A DNA stretch of 64,000 bases from Mesaphorura yosii (GCA_009869945.1 WIXG01000007.1:551330-615329), one strand, 5' to 3'; positions 34,264 to 46,915 are shown, counted from the first letter of the stretch. Notes: generated from the letters alone by a model not told the origin. Numbers and translations: made by a program.

Positions 34264-35390
34264 CTAAGATGGCGGCTCAACGATAGACGTGCTGGGCAAT
34301 TTCCCGTCGCGGTGTTTCTGAAGATGACGCGTCATGTACTTCCTTAGAGGAAATCCTTCTCTGCATATGTCGCACTTATTCTTCGCAAGAAACTCCTCCG
34401 AATCAGGGTAGTGTATTGCATCCACATGATTCTTCAAATTCCTGCTATTGAAGAAACGTGCCCCGCATTCCTTGCGTGCGAATGTACGATCGTTATTTTA
34501 TCGTCGCATGTGACCCATCCAGCTGGTTCTTGTGCTTGTACTTTGAACTGCATCCTTCAACAGTGCACACGAACAGATACTCGGACGAGTGGGATCTCAA
34601 GTGAATTTCGAAATGCACCTTCCCGAAACACCGATACGGGCACTGGTCATAATGGAACGAAATGTTCTCGCCGGTGTGCAGTCGTTAGTGGACTTTCAGA
34701 TTTTACGCGGTTGAACAGGGTTTTGAACAAATTCTGCATCGCATTTCAGTCAAATTCATCTCGGCAGCATGGAATTGTCGGCGATGGTTTCTCAGATCCC
34801 CTCTCTGACGAAAAGTGCTGGTGTAGAGTTTGAATAGAAATGGTCTCTCCTCGGTGTGCGTTACGGAGTGAACCCGAAGAGCAGTTGTTGTGCGAAAGGC
34901 TTTTTCACAGATTGAGCAGGGGAATCTCCTCCTGACGTCGGCCTTAATTGAATGATGAGTCCGTAAATGCGTATGGAAGTAAGATACTCGCGCGAACTTT
35001 GCTCCACATTTTTCGCATACGTGTCGTTTCTCGCCTGTATGTGTTGTTAAATGATTGGTTAATTTGTATCTACGATCAAAGACAAACCGACAGAAGTCGC
35101 ATTTGGGGGACTTCCATTCCCTGAAATTTGAAGAGGATGTTGTGAAAATTAACATATTTCTCGCTTCATTTCGTTTTTTGTAATGATCGAATGTTTTATC
35201 TTTGTGCATCAGCCTCATATGCGAACTCGTTTGTACTCGCTTTTGAACCGAGCTTCACATCATTCATGGTAGCAAGCCAAATCTGCTGTCTTGCTCGTTT
35301 TCGTTCTCGGTCGTTTGAGGCGAGCGAACCTTTTGAGGGTTGAATTTCTTCAAGAGTCTCTCGTCTAGAGTTCGAAATGAAATCATTCAA
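34264..35390 (-). pseudogene. Decayed multi-finger C2H2 zinc-finger gene
   Basis: Reads as a zinc-finger transcription factor with several fingers: CDFCRFVF...HLTTH, TGEKRHVCEKCGAKF...HLRTHH, FPCSICEKAF...HSVTH intact. The next finger has lost both cysteines (FLFKLYTSTF where C-x2-C is expected) though its FRQRGDLRNHRRQFH half remains. Then the frame breaks near 34700. Further fingers (CPYRCFGKVHFEIH, CGARFFNSRNLKNH, CDICREGFPLRKYMTRH) are found downstream in other frames with at least one stop (TAA near 34494) before the end at about 34264. Loss of zinc ligands plus frame changes make decay more likely than sequencing error. The intact fingers could still be made as a truncated protein. Confidence 0.72.
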
Positions 35391-36429
35391 GCCATGTTCT
35401 TCCAGCTCTAGAGTTCATAAGCAGTGTCAATCAGCTTAAAGTATATGAAGGGAAAGGGAAGTCCTTACCGAAGGGTCTGATGAGGGAACTAACGGATGGA
35501 CTTCGCAAATTCGGAAGCAGATGATTTCCAGAGAACTTGTTGCAAGACAGAACGTATTTTAAAAAGCACAAATCAAGAAGTTGCTGAGAAGTCTAAACCC
35601 CTCATTTTTAATAATAATAAATTTTATTGATTTCTTTCACACTGGCTTCACAGTACATACGCACGCTGTGACATGACTCAAGCACTCATTGAATCGACTC
35701 ATTACGTTGTATAATCTCGATTCATATAAATTATCTCATATTTACGCTCGCGCTCTAAAAATTAGTGTATAAATCTTACGGTAATGCTAATTTAGATCTT
35801 GGAAGTGATAAAACATGCGCGCCATATAAAATAGGAAATGCCGTACATTACTTCAGTTTTTTTTACACCATACGAAAGCTAAACACGACAAGAAGTTAAT
35901 CAGGTAACCCGTTTACATTAAATTTTAAAGTACCGATTGTCGGTAGTTAACAATTGACCTCGTTACAAATGCTTTGATTCTCGCTGAAGCACCTTGAGCT
36001 AAAACATCAATACATACAATCAGATTGACATTTCACTAAATCGAGACCGCTACTTCAAAAACGAAATACGATGAAATTGGTAATCTTTTAAGGCTCATGT
36101 GCGGTAAGATTTATAATCTTAGTATAATGATGATTCATTTCGATTTCACCTTGCACCTTGTATTTTGCATCCTTCTCAGAACGATAAGTACGCGCACAAG
36201 GGTTCTATTTTCTATAAACTAAAATTGACCTTTCACAGTCTCATATACAAATCTCGTCAGCTGATCACATGCGGTTGTAATTTTGTAAAGCTAAAAGATT
36301 ATTGAACCTATTCAATTCAACAGACTTGATATATTGGGGAAGGGATTCGGGAAAGTTTTCGGATTTTACGGGCACTATATCGTGTTGTAATCACAAAATA
36401 CTGAGACAGACCAGAATTTCAATATAGGA
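35391..36429. other. Intergenic, PAM 3' region
   Basis: AT-rich; probably contains the PAM 3' UTR (tta-rich) and the promoter side of the zinc-finger pseudogene. No coding evidence. Confidence 0.5.
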
Positions 36430-39400
36430 TTACGCACTAAGAGACTTTCGATATGATGAAACCGCAAATTCTTCCACTTCCGTATCACTATTGTCGCTAT
36501 CAGTTTCGTCCATCCTTAGCTTTTCAAATCCAGCACTTGGAGGAAAGAATTCAGAGAAACTTTTGGACTCCTTGCCACGTTTACAGCAACCTGTAACCAA
36601 AAATGTTAAAGTAAACTTCACTTCACTAGTTAGTACTAAACTATAAGCTTGTTACTTATTACCTGTGCTGGAACGCAGTCTCAGAAGAGCTCCAATTGCA
36701 ATGAGCATAAGTAATGGAATTGTGAGGAAGGCCATTATTATTACAGAATTACTGAATGAGTCGTCGGTGATTTGCATAATCTTTGAAGGAGATTCACTTG
36801 GTGGTGTAGGTAGCATGGACATTTGGTGTGGTTCTGAACTGTGGGCATCGTGTTCCACCGAAGGCGTGTCGTGCAAAGACCTGGGTGATGACGTGTCAAA
36901 GTCTTGATGTCCCTTCCCAGTACGCCCATTTGAGGGGAGGATGGGATCGTTTAGATTTCTGTCAAACTTCCACACGTGATATGGAGTCGCAATTTCAACA
37001 ACGTAAACTGATGTCCCATCCTTGCTCACTGTTATATCATGCGGCCTTGAGAATGGATTGCCGTTTGGAGTGAATACACTTGAGACTTCTCTAGTGCTCA
37101 GTGGAATTACAAAGCCTTGAACTTTAGCAGGAGAGTCGGGGCCATTTACGGCAAAGAGCGTTCCGCCTGCAGTTACAAAAGGAAGCAAGGTCAAAGAATT
37201 GTCTTCTTGGTCACGCGGCAAGAGAAATAAATCATCAACTCTTACCTTCAATTGGCGAGTACGCCACACTGTAAACAGTGTTACCGAAAAGTGGCGATTT
37301 AATTGAAAAGTGAAACTCGCCATCGACGGTTGAGAAGCACTGTATTCTGCCATTTTCTCGGTCAGCAACATAGACCATCTTGTCTTCTTCGGCCAAGGCA
37401 AGTGCGTGCGGTACAGTCAACGCATAATTTGGTACCTTTCTTGAGAAGAATTTCTCAACAAGGCTGGGTACATATGCTCTCCCAACTTCCCACAATTTGA
37501 CCCCGTCCTTCCGGAATTTAATAAGGCGTGAGTTACAGTAACCATCTGCCACAAAGAAGTCTCCATTTGTCATCACAGAGACTGCAGCCGGCTTGCAGAA
37601 ATGCGTATCATCTTTTCCTGGAACAAAAGCTTCACCCAAAACCAGAGACGGTTCACTCTCTCCGGGCTCAAACTACAAAGCAACACATTTAGCAATGCGT
37701 TAAATAGATGACAATTTACGACCACGATACGAGGATATTACCTTAAAAACTTGGTGCAAGGCCACATCGGTTAGGAACGTATCGCCATTTGGAGCTACTG
37801 TAATGTCGTGAGGCATATAAAACCTATCGAAAGAAACAACACGTTATTCATTAATTCGTTCAGCAAAACTTAAAGCAAACTTGACGAGTCAAATCAGTTT
37901 GTCATACCTATGGCTTCCCCATTGATGTAGTTTATTTCCAGACACTGGGTCTAATACGAATACAGTGTCTTCTACGATGGGCCCCAAAGATTTTTGTTGA
38001 AAGCGGTTTTGCATATCGAAGGTATCATAACCCCAAATACGATCCCCTCGATGAAACACGACAACGTTGCCCGATGTATCCAGATCAACTCCAGATGCTG
38101 AAATGGGGACACAAATTTTAACTGCTGTCGATGTTGTCCCTCAGATTCTGTTGCAGGTAAATTAACTAACCTTGACCCAACTTCACTGAAGACGACGGCC
38201 AATTTGTGAGGACATGGTAACTTGTCTTCAATTTACGTGCTGATCTGACATTCTCGTCCTCTGCCGAATTGTCAGTCTCATCTTCGGTTGGAGCTCCAGG
38301 ACGTTTCTTGGCATGACTCTTGCGTCCTCCAGAAGTTGAAGTTTCTACCTGTTCGTGTCCCATACCCATCGCATGTTCTTCCAAGGTCTTATTACGGGGT
38401 AAAGGTTGATCTGAGTCTTGAGGCAAGAATTGTGAAAACTTTGGAACTTCTTCGTCCAAACACTGGATAAAATGGTCCTCCGGATCCCTGGATTCCGTGT
38501 AGAACATGATGTACAAGTTGCACATTTCATCACCAGCGGTCATTCCAATGCGTGTCTCTTTGGAAAAATCCGTGGTATTGAAATTACATCTAGCAGCGAC
38601 CATATCGTTCGGATTAATCGTGTAGTTCTCCTTGATAGGATAGAAAGCTTGCGGCCACTGCGGGTTCCCTGCCATGTCCAACATTGTTTTGGTTTTATAA
38701 TTATGTCAGCACAAAAATTATTAAATTGTAACTGATGCACAATTACCTTTTGCCAGTGGAATGAACTCGCTCTTCCCATTCTGAATAATGTATCCAGTTA
38801 CTACTGACCCCAATTTGTGCGTATGAACTCTAAAGGCAAATGGGTGGATTGGAGCCATGGAATGATGAAGGCAATTCATATCCGAATGAACATCTGAGGT
38901 TAACAAAAATTATTTCGTGAAGTTTACGAGAAGTGGAAGTGAAGCAGGCGTAATCAAAACCATAAACCAGCTTACATTCTTGATGTGGAGGAATAGTTAA
39001 ACGTCCTTTAACAAGTAGAAAGATTCCTGCTAAATATTGAGGCCTGGTATGGAGTCAAAAAATTATCAGTAATTAGACTTGCGTTCTGTGATTTCATGAG
39101 AAAATGTTTTAAATTGTTATTTAACGTACTCCTCTGTTGATGTGTGTAATTTGAACCCAGATTGATCTGTCGTGCCTTCAGCCATTGGATGAGCATAATG
39201 TACTTGAAGAACTAAATTCTTTATTCCAGCCTCTGGTCCAATTCGGAAGGCTACGTCTTTCGCAAGAGTCGTAGGAGGCGCGTTCTTGGCCCAGGCGTAT
39301 ATTATTCTCATACTTGCACACGCCGCTGCATGGTGAGCACAATCCCTGTTTGAAATTCATCAATGTTTTGGAATCTTGGGTTCTTAATAACCAATATAAT

Positions 39401-39855
39401 TGCTATACTTACCAAGAGTCTTTCCCTTGTAAATCTTCACTGATATCATCACAAGTGTAGAGCAGCATGTGATGAGCCCGATCCGCGTTAGAATTAGGTT
39501 CAAACTTGTGAATAAATCGGGTTCCCAATGACTCGATGTTTTTTGAGGTGCAAATGTAGTGATCATACTACGACAAACCGAAATTATTAGTGAATACTTG
39601 AACACATTCATTTAATACGTTAAAAATCGGTGTAACAGTTCTTACTTTTGTTGGTCTCACGTTGGGCATTGAAATATCCAAGTCCATGTGAGACTTATCG
39701 TGATGCACTTGATTCGTTGATGGTGGATCTCCTTCATGCTCTTCTGGGATACCATCTCGATGGCTTTGGCAATTTGATGCAAGCAAAATGAGAATTGTGA
39801 ATACTGTCTGGAAAAATGTTGTGTAAAGACTGTGCGATAACTGTGAAGAAGCCAT
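36430..39855 (-). CDS. PAM: Bifunctional peptidylglycine alpha-amidating monooxygenase (PHM+PAL)
   Basis: Makes C-terminally amidated neuropeptides in secretory granules: the PHM half hydroxylates the glycine, the PAL half cleaves it. ATG at 39855 opens a signal peptide (TVFTILILLAS). PHM copper ligands are all seen: HHMLLY, QVHYAHP, the H-x-H of FRVHTHKLG, and the methionine of GDEMCNLYIMFY. The PAL half follows in the same frame chain: FHRGDRIWGY (Arg), FYMPHDITV and VPHALALA and RPHDITV (Zn histidines), DGYCNSRLI (Tyr). Then come a membrane segment (IIMAFLTIPLLMLIAIGALL, about 36665-36735) and an acidic cytosolic tail for granule routing. About a dozen exons; final join at 36660/36594. In Drosophila PHM and PAL are separate genes, so the fusion is notable. 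The two halves are linked by a Ser/Thr/charged spacer (about 38250-38400). Confidence 0.92.
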
Positions 39856-41950
39856 TTTAGAACGATGTCCTGGACAGAATTCGAAGGTCAGTCAATTGTT
39901 GTGCGTGACAAATACTGCAAAATAGGAGAGATTATTTAGTGCTGGTGTTGGTGCAAATTACTCAGATTGGAATTTAATGATTATCAGCAACAAACCTCTC
40001 AATTAATAGCTACTAATTTTAGCAATGCTGTTTAGCGCCTATGCTGCTGGCCTTCAAGTTCGGTTCTCACATTATCCTTTTTAATCCATGCAGGTGAATT
40101 CCTTTCTCGAAGCCTTGGCCCTTGTGGTCCTAAGTAAAAGTAGTGCTTGGTTGGGTAAATCTAAGTCAAAAGTTAATTATATTCCACGACTCTTACCTTC
40201 TGATCTAAATGGAATAATTGGAACCTACTCCATAAACCCCAAAACCACAGAGGAGGAAATGTTTCACAAAATGAACGAAAGTAATTTTAATGTTTGACGG
40301 ACAGGCACAGAATACAGTCGAAAGTAAACTTGGAGAAACTAGTAACAGCTGCTTGCCAGAGGTTACTGGAAATACACCATTGTGTGACGCTAATTACTTA
40401 ACTCTTTAAAGGGTGCAAAATTTACTGCACTCTGCTGTGCGCTCACTATCACAATTCACGAAACTTTGTACTTGGTTGAAGGTAGATCCGTTCCGTCGTC
40501 CTCTGGTCCATAAAAATCTTGAAATCAATCACACGTAACGCTGCTTGTCGCTTTTTCCACGTTCGCGTTCTGCTGTTACGCTACGCACACGACATTAAAA
40601 CGGAACAAAAAATCTTACTAATGGATTTCTTGATAAATATTACATGTTACGTCAGTGCTGGCTTTATTTAATCGTGCTCGTAGTCTTATCGTACATTCAT
40701 ACTGGCAAAACAGCAATGGATTATGGATGCATGACAATTCAAACTCTTTCTTTGTGCTCACTATAACTTTCTTAGTTCTTGGTCGTTATAACATTAAAAT
40801 GTCTTATTTTAGTTTAGCACTCAAGCACATAAAGCAGGTAGCTGATTTTGGAGTTGATTTGCAATTTTTGACACAGCATTTGCCAACAAAAAATTATGCA
40901 CATGCAAGCTCGATTCGATCTCCATATGTTTAACATGCGATTGAAACATAACCACTAAACTCTACGTATTTACATGCGGTAACTTCAACGTTAGGGGATC
41001 GAGTTGGAGTTGACAATGAATTGACGCACAGATTGCAACTATCTACTACACTACCTGTTGCATTTTCACCACCACCATTACGTAGTGCTTGCCCGCAGAT
41101 GCAGATGGCTGGACAGTTTCAAGAGAGCTGAAAACCGAAACAGAAAAGTAGAAAACCGAAAATCGAACACGTAGCATCTGATTACCGAATTCAAGGAACC
41201 CGAAACAAACCCTTTCGTCTGCTTTAAATGATCATTCATTGATCGTAACTTATGTCTGGCTTGATCAATAGTTCACTAGTTCGGAGGTGTGAAACGTCCC
41301 TGGTACTCCTCTGACCATAGAATACATTCACGTTACGACCTGAGTACAGACGGGCAGGGGGCCATTACCACCTCTGAAGTAGGGCTCAATGCCAACATAG
41401 TGTTTTGAAAATGTTTCAACTTTTTAGGGTTTATTTCGGGTTTCGCATTCCATGAATTCGGATTCTGTGAATTCGCTTTCGCTTTCGATGAAGTCGGTAT
41501 TCGGGTGTTACGTGTTCGATTTTCGGTTTCGCTTAGTTTAGTTTTCGGCTTTTCTGTTTCGGTTTTCGGCTCTCTTGAAACTGCCGGATGGCTGGCTACT
41601 AAGCGCAACGAAGCCGAAGAGAGAGGTTTGTTGACCGAGACCGCGGAATTCATCCAAATGCAATGCAAGCCAAAGCCAAACAACAACAAAGCGAGCGGGG
41701 TTTCTTTTGTAATACGCGTTTCCGAAATATCCGTTCATTTTTCACGCCGTGCTCGCTCGACTCGCATGTCTCGTCTCTTTTGTTCCAGAATCAGGTTTAT
41801 CAACTGTCATTTGATCTTTCTCTGGAGTTTCAAGCGTTAGCTCCATTTAATTCCTGTTACTGATCGTTGATTTTATCAATTTTACTACAAGTTAGTGAGG
41901 GCTTAGTTTTATCGTAAGTTTTTGTATCGCGTCTCATCCAAACAGATAAC
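39856..41950. other. Divergent intergenic region, PAM / stathmin
   Basis: 2.1 kb between outward-facing genes. Holds the inverted-repeat element at 41103-41592 (listed separately). Two short open frames (40088-40297, 40655-40933) show no recognisable protein. Confidence 0.5.
41103..41592. repeat. Long inverted repeat rich in GAAAACCGAAA
   Basis: A left arm at about 41103-41212 and a right arm at about 41426-41592 are imperfect reverse complements: both contain GGCTGG, CAGTTTCAAGAGAGC, GAAAACCGAAACAGAAAAG, ATCGAACACGTA and an AACCCGAAA/ACCCGAAAT end. The right arm has an internal expansion of GAAAGCGAAAGC units. The spacer is about 210 bp. Looks like a foldback/MITE-type element; transcription through it would form a large hairpin. 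It sits about 360 bp upstream of the stathmin start codon. Confidence 0.7.
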
Positions 41951-43445
41951 ATGAGTTCCAACGGACAGAACGGTCAAAGCGTGGTCGGTGAAGTTCTGGA
42001 TCTTAACGTTTCAGCTTCGGGTAAGTTTCTAGAATGATGTTATTTGCTTATGGGTTCTGAGAATGAGAAAATTTACGAGGTGGACATTGACATGCAGCGC
42101 GTCAGGCTGTGGAGCTTCGCCAGTACTTATTGCGAATTTGGTTTACGTTCTCGCAAGGCAGAATATAGGAAGAGGAAGACTGGGCCATCAAGCTAACAAA
42201 GTTGTTTTTTATTACATAAAGTTGTTGACAGTTGGCATTAAAACTGCGCATGAAAATAATGCCACGAATGGGGCGATGCTGGACCTCTCTCTGACCTGGA
42301 CGCATGATGAGATAAATAGGAACAGATATGACTGGGTAACGACGATTGATGAAATGAGTCAGGATATTATCTCCCGTACAGAATGAGTTAGACGTAAATG
42401 CGCGATACGGTGCTATCATTTGCACTGACACTGGGCTGATGATAACGATTATCTTATTACGAATTTAATGTATTCCTCTGTTTATTTTCCGATTATTCGT
42501 TGGAATAATCTTGCAGTTTCACTTCACGTCAGACAGATACGCAGATTTGACAGATGTGCCTCGACGGTGATGACTTATTGCTTGTTAATTAAGTTGGTCA
42601 ATTTTGCTTTATTCTGCAGAAACTTCAAAAGGAGGAATTAAGTATGAAGTGATTCTTGGTGAACCGAAGGCAACTACTCCACCTCGAGTTGCATCACCCG
42701 CTGTTCTTACTCCAAAGCCCGTAATTTCTGCAGAACTGATTAAGCTAAGACAAGACACTGCCGCCGAACGTCGGCTGGTAAGTTAATCGTCTCAATAATA
42801 CACTATCGAATTTAGAATTTAACTTTCATGGATATGATTTGTAGTCAATGGAAGCTGAAAGACGCGCCAGCATAATTGAAAAGCTTCGCAAAGTGGAGGA
42901 GGCTGCAAAGAGACGTGAGGAGGATGAAGCGAATTTTGTAAACGTGACGAAAGAGAATCTGGAAAAGAAAATTGAGGCTCATATTGAGAAGCGTGAAAAT
43001 TATATCTCTGATCTTAAAACCAAGTTGAGCAATCACGTAAGTCAATCATGTGAGCTACTAAATTCGCCATGGCCAGGACACTAAAGGCAATATCTTTAAT
43101 TCCAGAACACAAGTCATTTGCAAGAAGTACGCCAAAATATGGAAAAAAGTTTGACTGAAGTTGAGATTAAAGGCAAAGACGAATGGATTACGAAGTTAGA
43201 AACTCATGAAAAGAACCGAGAGAAGGTTATCCAAGAACGCCTGGAAACTCTTAAAAAACATGTAAGTGCTGAACTGGCCAATGAATCTCATTTGCATCAG
43301 CTTGCATGTTAAATTGCATATTCCTACATAAGTTTTATGTGTTTGGTTTTAGGATGAAAGGATTGAACAAGTTCGTAGCAAACGCAACTCAAGTATTTGC
43401 GAAGCTGGATCAGGCGATGCACAAGAAATTTCATCCGGCAAGTAA
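41951..43445 (+). CDS. stai: Stathmin, tubulin-sequestering protein
   Basis: Binds two tubulin dimers in a curved complex and promotes microtubule catastrophe; enriched in neurons. Exons 41951-42020, 42620-42777, 42845-43036, 43106-43261 and 43353-43445 give 222 residues. The stathmin N-terminal cap (GGIKYEVILGEP) is followed by a long, highly charged helix (SMEAERRASIIEKLRKVEEA, ENLEKKIEAHIEKRENYI, KLETHEKNREKVIQERLE) ending in a Ser-rich tail. Length and charge pattern fit. The first exon lacks a palmitoylation-type Cys pair, so a cytosolic isoform. A 599-nt first intron could house an alternative start. Confidence 0.93.
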
Positions 43446-43948
43446 GTGGTAACTGAACTGCTTCGCCGACTTGATTCCAATTCCACGACCTGCTCTTACT
43501 TAATACTACGTACTGCCACAAATTGTGCTCAAATGTTCAAATGAAATTTCTCACTAATGATTCCTTTTTATACTATTTTGAATCACAAGTATTCTAATGC
43601 CTTCCATTTCGATTCCATGAATATCAAATGTATTGTACAAAGTGGTAAACATTTTTAATTGATCCATACTTTTTGTAACTAGATTTTAAAGCCTAAGCGT
43701 GTGCAAATTGTTTTTGTATTAGAGAAGAGAAATTAATAGTAAATGATAGCGTCAACTGAGATAATATGATATTAGAAACATTAGTGCAGATTTATGCTCA
43801 TGTTTATACATTAGAATTAACAAGAATTTATCATGTGTAATTTAACAATTGGCTTATATTGATTCTACTCTATTGTAAAGCTTTTGATATTTTGAAATCC
43901 AAGAATAATAAACTAAAGGATTAAATTTAGAACGTGATTCGGCGAAGT
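43446..43948. other. Intergenic between convergent stathmin and IR genes
   Basis: AT-rich 3' UTR-like sequence with AATAAA strings on the plus strand near 43906. No gene evidence. Confidence 0.5.
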
Positions 43949-46217
43949 TCAATTCTTTAGTGCGCTAAATAATTTATTGCACACGAGTTCTACGAGCAGA
44001 GAGAACCATGTCAGCCCGAATCCACCGAGAATAATGCAGACTGGGAGCAGGACGTCAGGGATGCTGAATGGGTGATGAATTTCGGACGCGCACTTTGGTT
44101 TCAGCATTTTAATCGTAAGAGCTCGATGTGATTGAATTCTGCTCCAAATTCCAGTTTCACGACTTCGGATTCTTCTGCAAGCAATACAAAAATCAAAGCC
44201 CTGGCTGAGGTTTCAATCACTTCGTCACTTAGAATTGAAAGCCTTTTGCAGTTTTACTTACGCGAAATTGAAGTGATTCACAAACTGAGAGTCTCTTCGT
44301 ACAATCGGGGCTTGCTGCACGGTGTATTCCGGTAACTCAATGTCACGGAGGACTTCGCACAGCGGAGGCAGATGTGATAAGGTCTTCATGTATTTTGGAT
44401 TTTTCAGCTCGACTTGTGAAGCAATCATCTCGTACACGCTTTCTTCAGTGACGAATGCGTACTGTTCATTCTCCAAGGCGTTGAGAATACCAGAGTGAAT
44501 ATCGCTTTCATCAAACTCCTTGTGGAGGTGTCTAAACATTTGGGATGCTACTGAGCCGGTCGCTTTGGCATAGTCACCTGCCTGGAAAGGCACAAGGAGA
44601 AATTTCCGCTTTGGAGTGTTTTCATGTTTCTACACGCCACTGACCTTTCTCGCCGCATGCAAGTAGGAATCGTTCGTAATTCCAAATGCGAAGCCATTGT
44701 CAATCAGTTCATTCAGCGTGTACGTGGGCTCCGTTTTGGTTGATAAAGAAGAGATTAATTCTCCTGAGTAAACAGCGTTCACAATCACTCCAAGCAGCGA
44801 ACCAACAAATGCTACTATGCGCAATGAATTTGAGTACCCTTCAGTGGGATAGCCTGAGAGAAGGACAAATAATCAAATCAAACAAACTTGAAGGAATGGT
44901 CAGCAATAATATTTACTTGCCTTGGGATGACAGGCATGACACGATCCAAAATACGGATTTCATCAATTCCCCCGACATAACAAAATGGCTGATGACCAAA
45001 ACTGTAGAAATTGTAGCAAGTCCAAGCCAGGAGTCGAGGCAAAAGGGTTTCGCGTGTACAAATAGTGGGCCCGAGTTTCGGGGTTTGGAAAAGTACGCTA
45101 GAGCCCTGAAAATAATTGGTTTGTAAATATTTGAACAATTATGTACTAATAGAAACATTTGTCTCGCTGGAAGCATTTGTCCTGGAACAATTGTCCTGGA
45201 AATATTTATCCTGGAACAATTTATTAGGGAAAATCCTTAATACGCATATGCATATATCATTGTGGTGCTGTCGGCTTACGTGTCTGTATACGTTGGAGTG
45301 TTCAGGAACCGATACTTCAGCACGGCACTCTCAATCATGCCGGTGGCACTCATACCGACGTCATTAACCAAATTTTCCGTGCTGGTCGACATTCCCGTCC
45401 AGTCAGGATTGTATTGGTATTTGATCCTGCAAATGTTTCACGAGTATGACAAGTCTTACAGGTTCATGCACTGACTTGGTAAAATTACGTGAAATTGAGT
45501 GCATCCTGTGTATAATTAAGAAGGAGGTGAGTCACAGAGCTGAAGGCGCCCGGAGTCTTCTCCAGGAGGTTCAAAGGTTTCTGAGTTCATATAGAAAGTT
45601 GACGGTTAGAAATACCAGTCGAAATCAAATGAAATAAAAGGTAAGGCTGCTATTGCAACTGACCGCGAGGCCGGCGACAATTGTTTCTTGCATGAAGCTT
45701 CGTCTTCTAGCCGTAGTGGAAATAGTTCGAGCAGATTGAAGGATCTCGAGATTAGTTTCGACTTAAAGTAGTATAACTCGGAAATATCTCGGTCATTACA
45801 AAGCATGACGTAAACGTGGGAATTGAGCTGATAGTCTTGAGGAAGATTGCCCTTAATGAATGATACTGAAGATTCATTGTCGTATGATTCATCAGCGGTA
45901 CAATACCGGATAAAAATCCATGGATTTAAGTTCCGCACAGCCGAAATCCTATTCAGCAGTTGACGAAGTTCAAATTGCAGTGTCGTCAATTCTATGAAGA
46001 TAACAGTGCTTGAAGGAATTGATTCGCTGCTGCCTACCAGACCGTTCCATTCCGTAATTAGAGGAGCAAACATCACGTTCGCATTGTTAGCCAGCTTTGA
46101 CACTACGTTCAGAGTTGTGACTGTGTCCTGGAAGAATATGATGTCGGGATGCTTTTGGATTTCTGGGAAATGCTGAAGTAGGGCAAAAATAACTGTTAGG
46201 TTCGCCGTTCGAACCAT
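43949..46217 (-). CDS. Ionotropic receptor (IR family, variant glutamate receptor)
   Basis: Chemosensory ion-channel subunit of the protostome IR family. Exons 45660-46217, 45489-45580, 45280-45426, 44921-45105, 44645-44853, 44262-44581 and 43949-44174 join in frame to 578 residues. A divergent N-terminal region of about 190 residues is followed by a ligand-binding S1 half (NDVGMSATGMIESAVLKYRF), M1 (WLGLATISTVLVISHFVMS), a pore segment (SVFWIVSCLSSQG), M2 (RIVAFVGSLLGVIVNAVYSG), S2 (LIDNGFAFGITNDSYLHAAR) and M3 (VLLPVCIILGGFGLTWFSLL). The 44920 donor is GC (GCAAGT) and the 45659 donor (GTTGCA) is weak. A repeat of TTGTCCTGGAACAA units lies in the intron at about 45165-45230. Divergent tuning-type IR; ligand unknown. 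The true N-terminus may lie upstream. Confidence 0.82.
45165..45230. repeat. Short TTGTCCTGGAACAA repeat array in IR intron
   Basis: Three to four units of TTTGTCCTGGAACAA / TTTATCCTGGAACAA in tandem, related in reverse complement to the array at 13442-13492. Lies inside the intron between the 45280-45426 and 44921-45105 exons. Confidence 0.5.
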
Positions 46218-46383
46218 GATACCTACTGCTGTTGTTCCGACCAAGCAGGGACATCGTCAGTCGCGGCAGCTGAACTGAACATTTCGTAGACGTGGTTTTT
46301 AGATTGAAAGTAAAAAAGGCAGCAAGAAAAGAGCATGCAAGAATTCTTCTTTCTAAGGAGAAGGGGTTGATACTTTCCAGTAT

Positions 46384-46915
46384 TTACACGAGGGATTGGC
46401 TGAAAGTTGAAGGACGAGCAAACCAGACATGTAACCGACGAGACAAGCCGACAAATGACAGATGGTAAATGAAGCTAATAACAACAAGTGCGATGTGGTG
46501 TTTATTTCCAAATTGACAGGCATTCATTTTCAAAGCGTCAAACTTTTTTGTCAAACGTAACATTACTGCTATGATTAACGGGTAATGGGAATTGGCTATC
46601 GTTAAAACATTGCTTAACGTCATTGGATAGCTGCTGACGCTGTGGAGTGCGCCAACAACTGCCAAATCCAAATCGTCATACAAGCACAAGCTGGTTGCAC
46701 GGCGAGTCAACCATTTTCAGCGTGTGAATGGTGCGGGAAATGACCATCCAATTAATGTTCAGGACGAGAACACTGCTCATTGTGCTGATCATGCCGCTCC
46801 CAGCGTGCTGATACACGACCTTGGAATTTGCAGTTGCAGGGCCAGGAGACACCAACAGGTTGAAACAAACATCCTCCGGAACTCCTGAAGTAAAACCAAG
46901 AACTGGGCATCCCAT
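46384..46915 (-). pseudogene. Unrecognised membrane-protein-like ORF with one frame break
   Basis: Two overlapping open stretches on the minus strand read as one protein if a single base is dropped in an AAAA run near 46715: ...VISRTIHTLK then TRRATSLCLYDDLDLAVVG... Hydrophobic segments (TMSSVLVLNINWMVI, HIALVVISFIYHLSFVG) suggest several membrane passes. Not recognised; a chemoreceptor remnant is possible given the adjacent IR, but no gustatory-receptor or IR motif is visible. It could equally be non-coding. Confidence 0.28.

Noticed and set aside
41333-41689. 118-codon Lys/Thr/Asn-rich minus-strand frame
   Set aside because: It lies within the right arm of the inverted repeat and simply translates the GAAAACCGAAA-type repeat.
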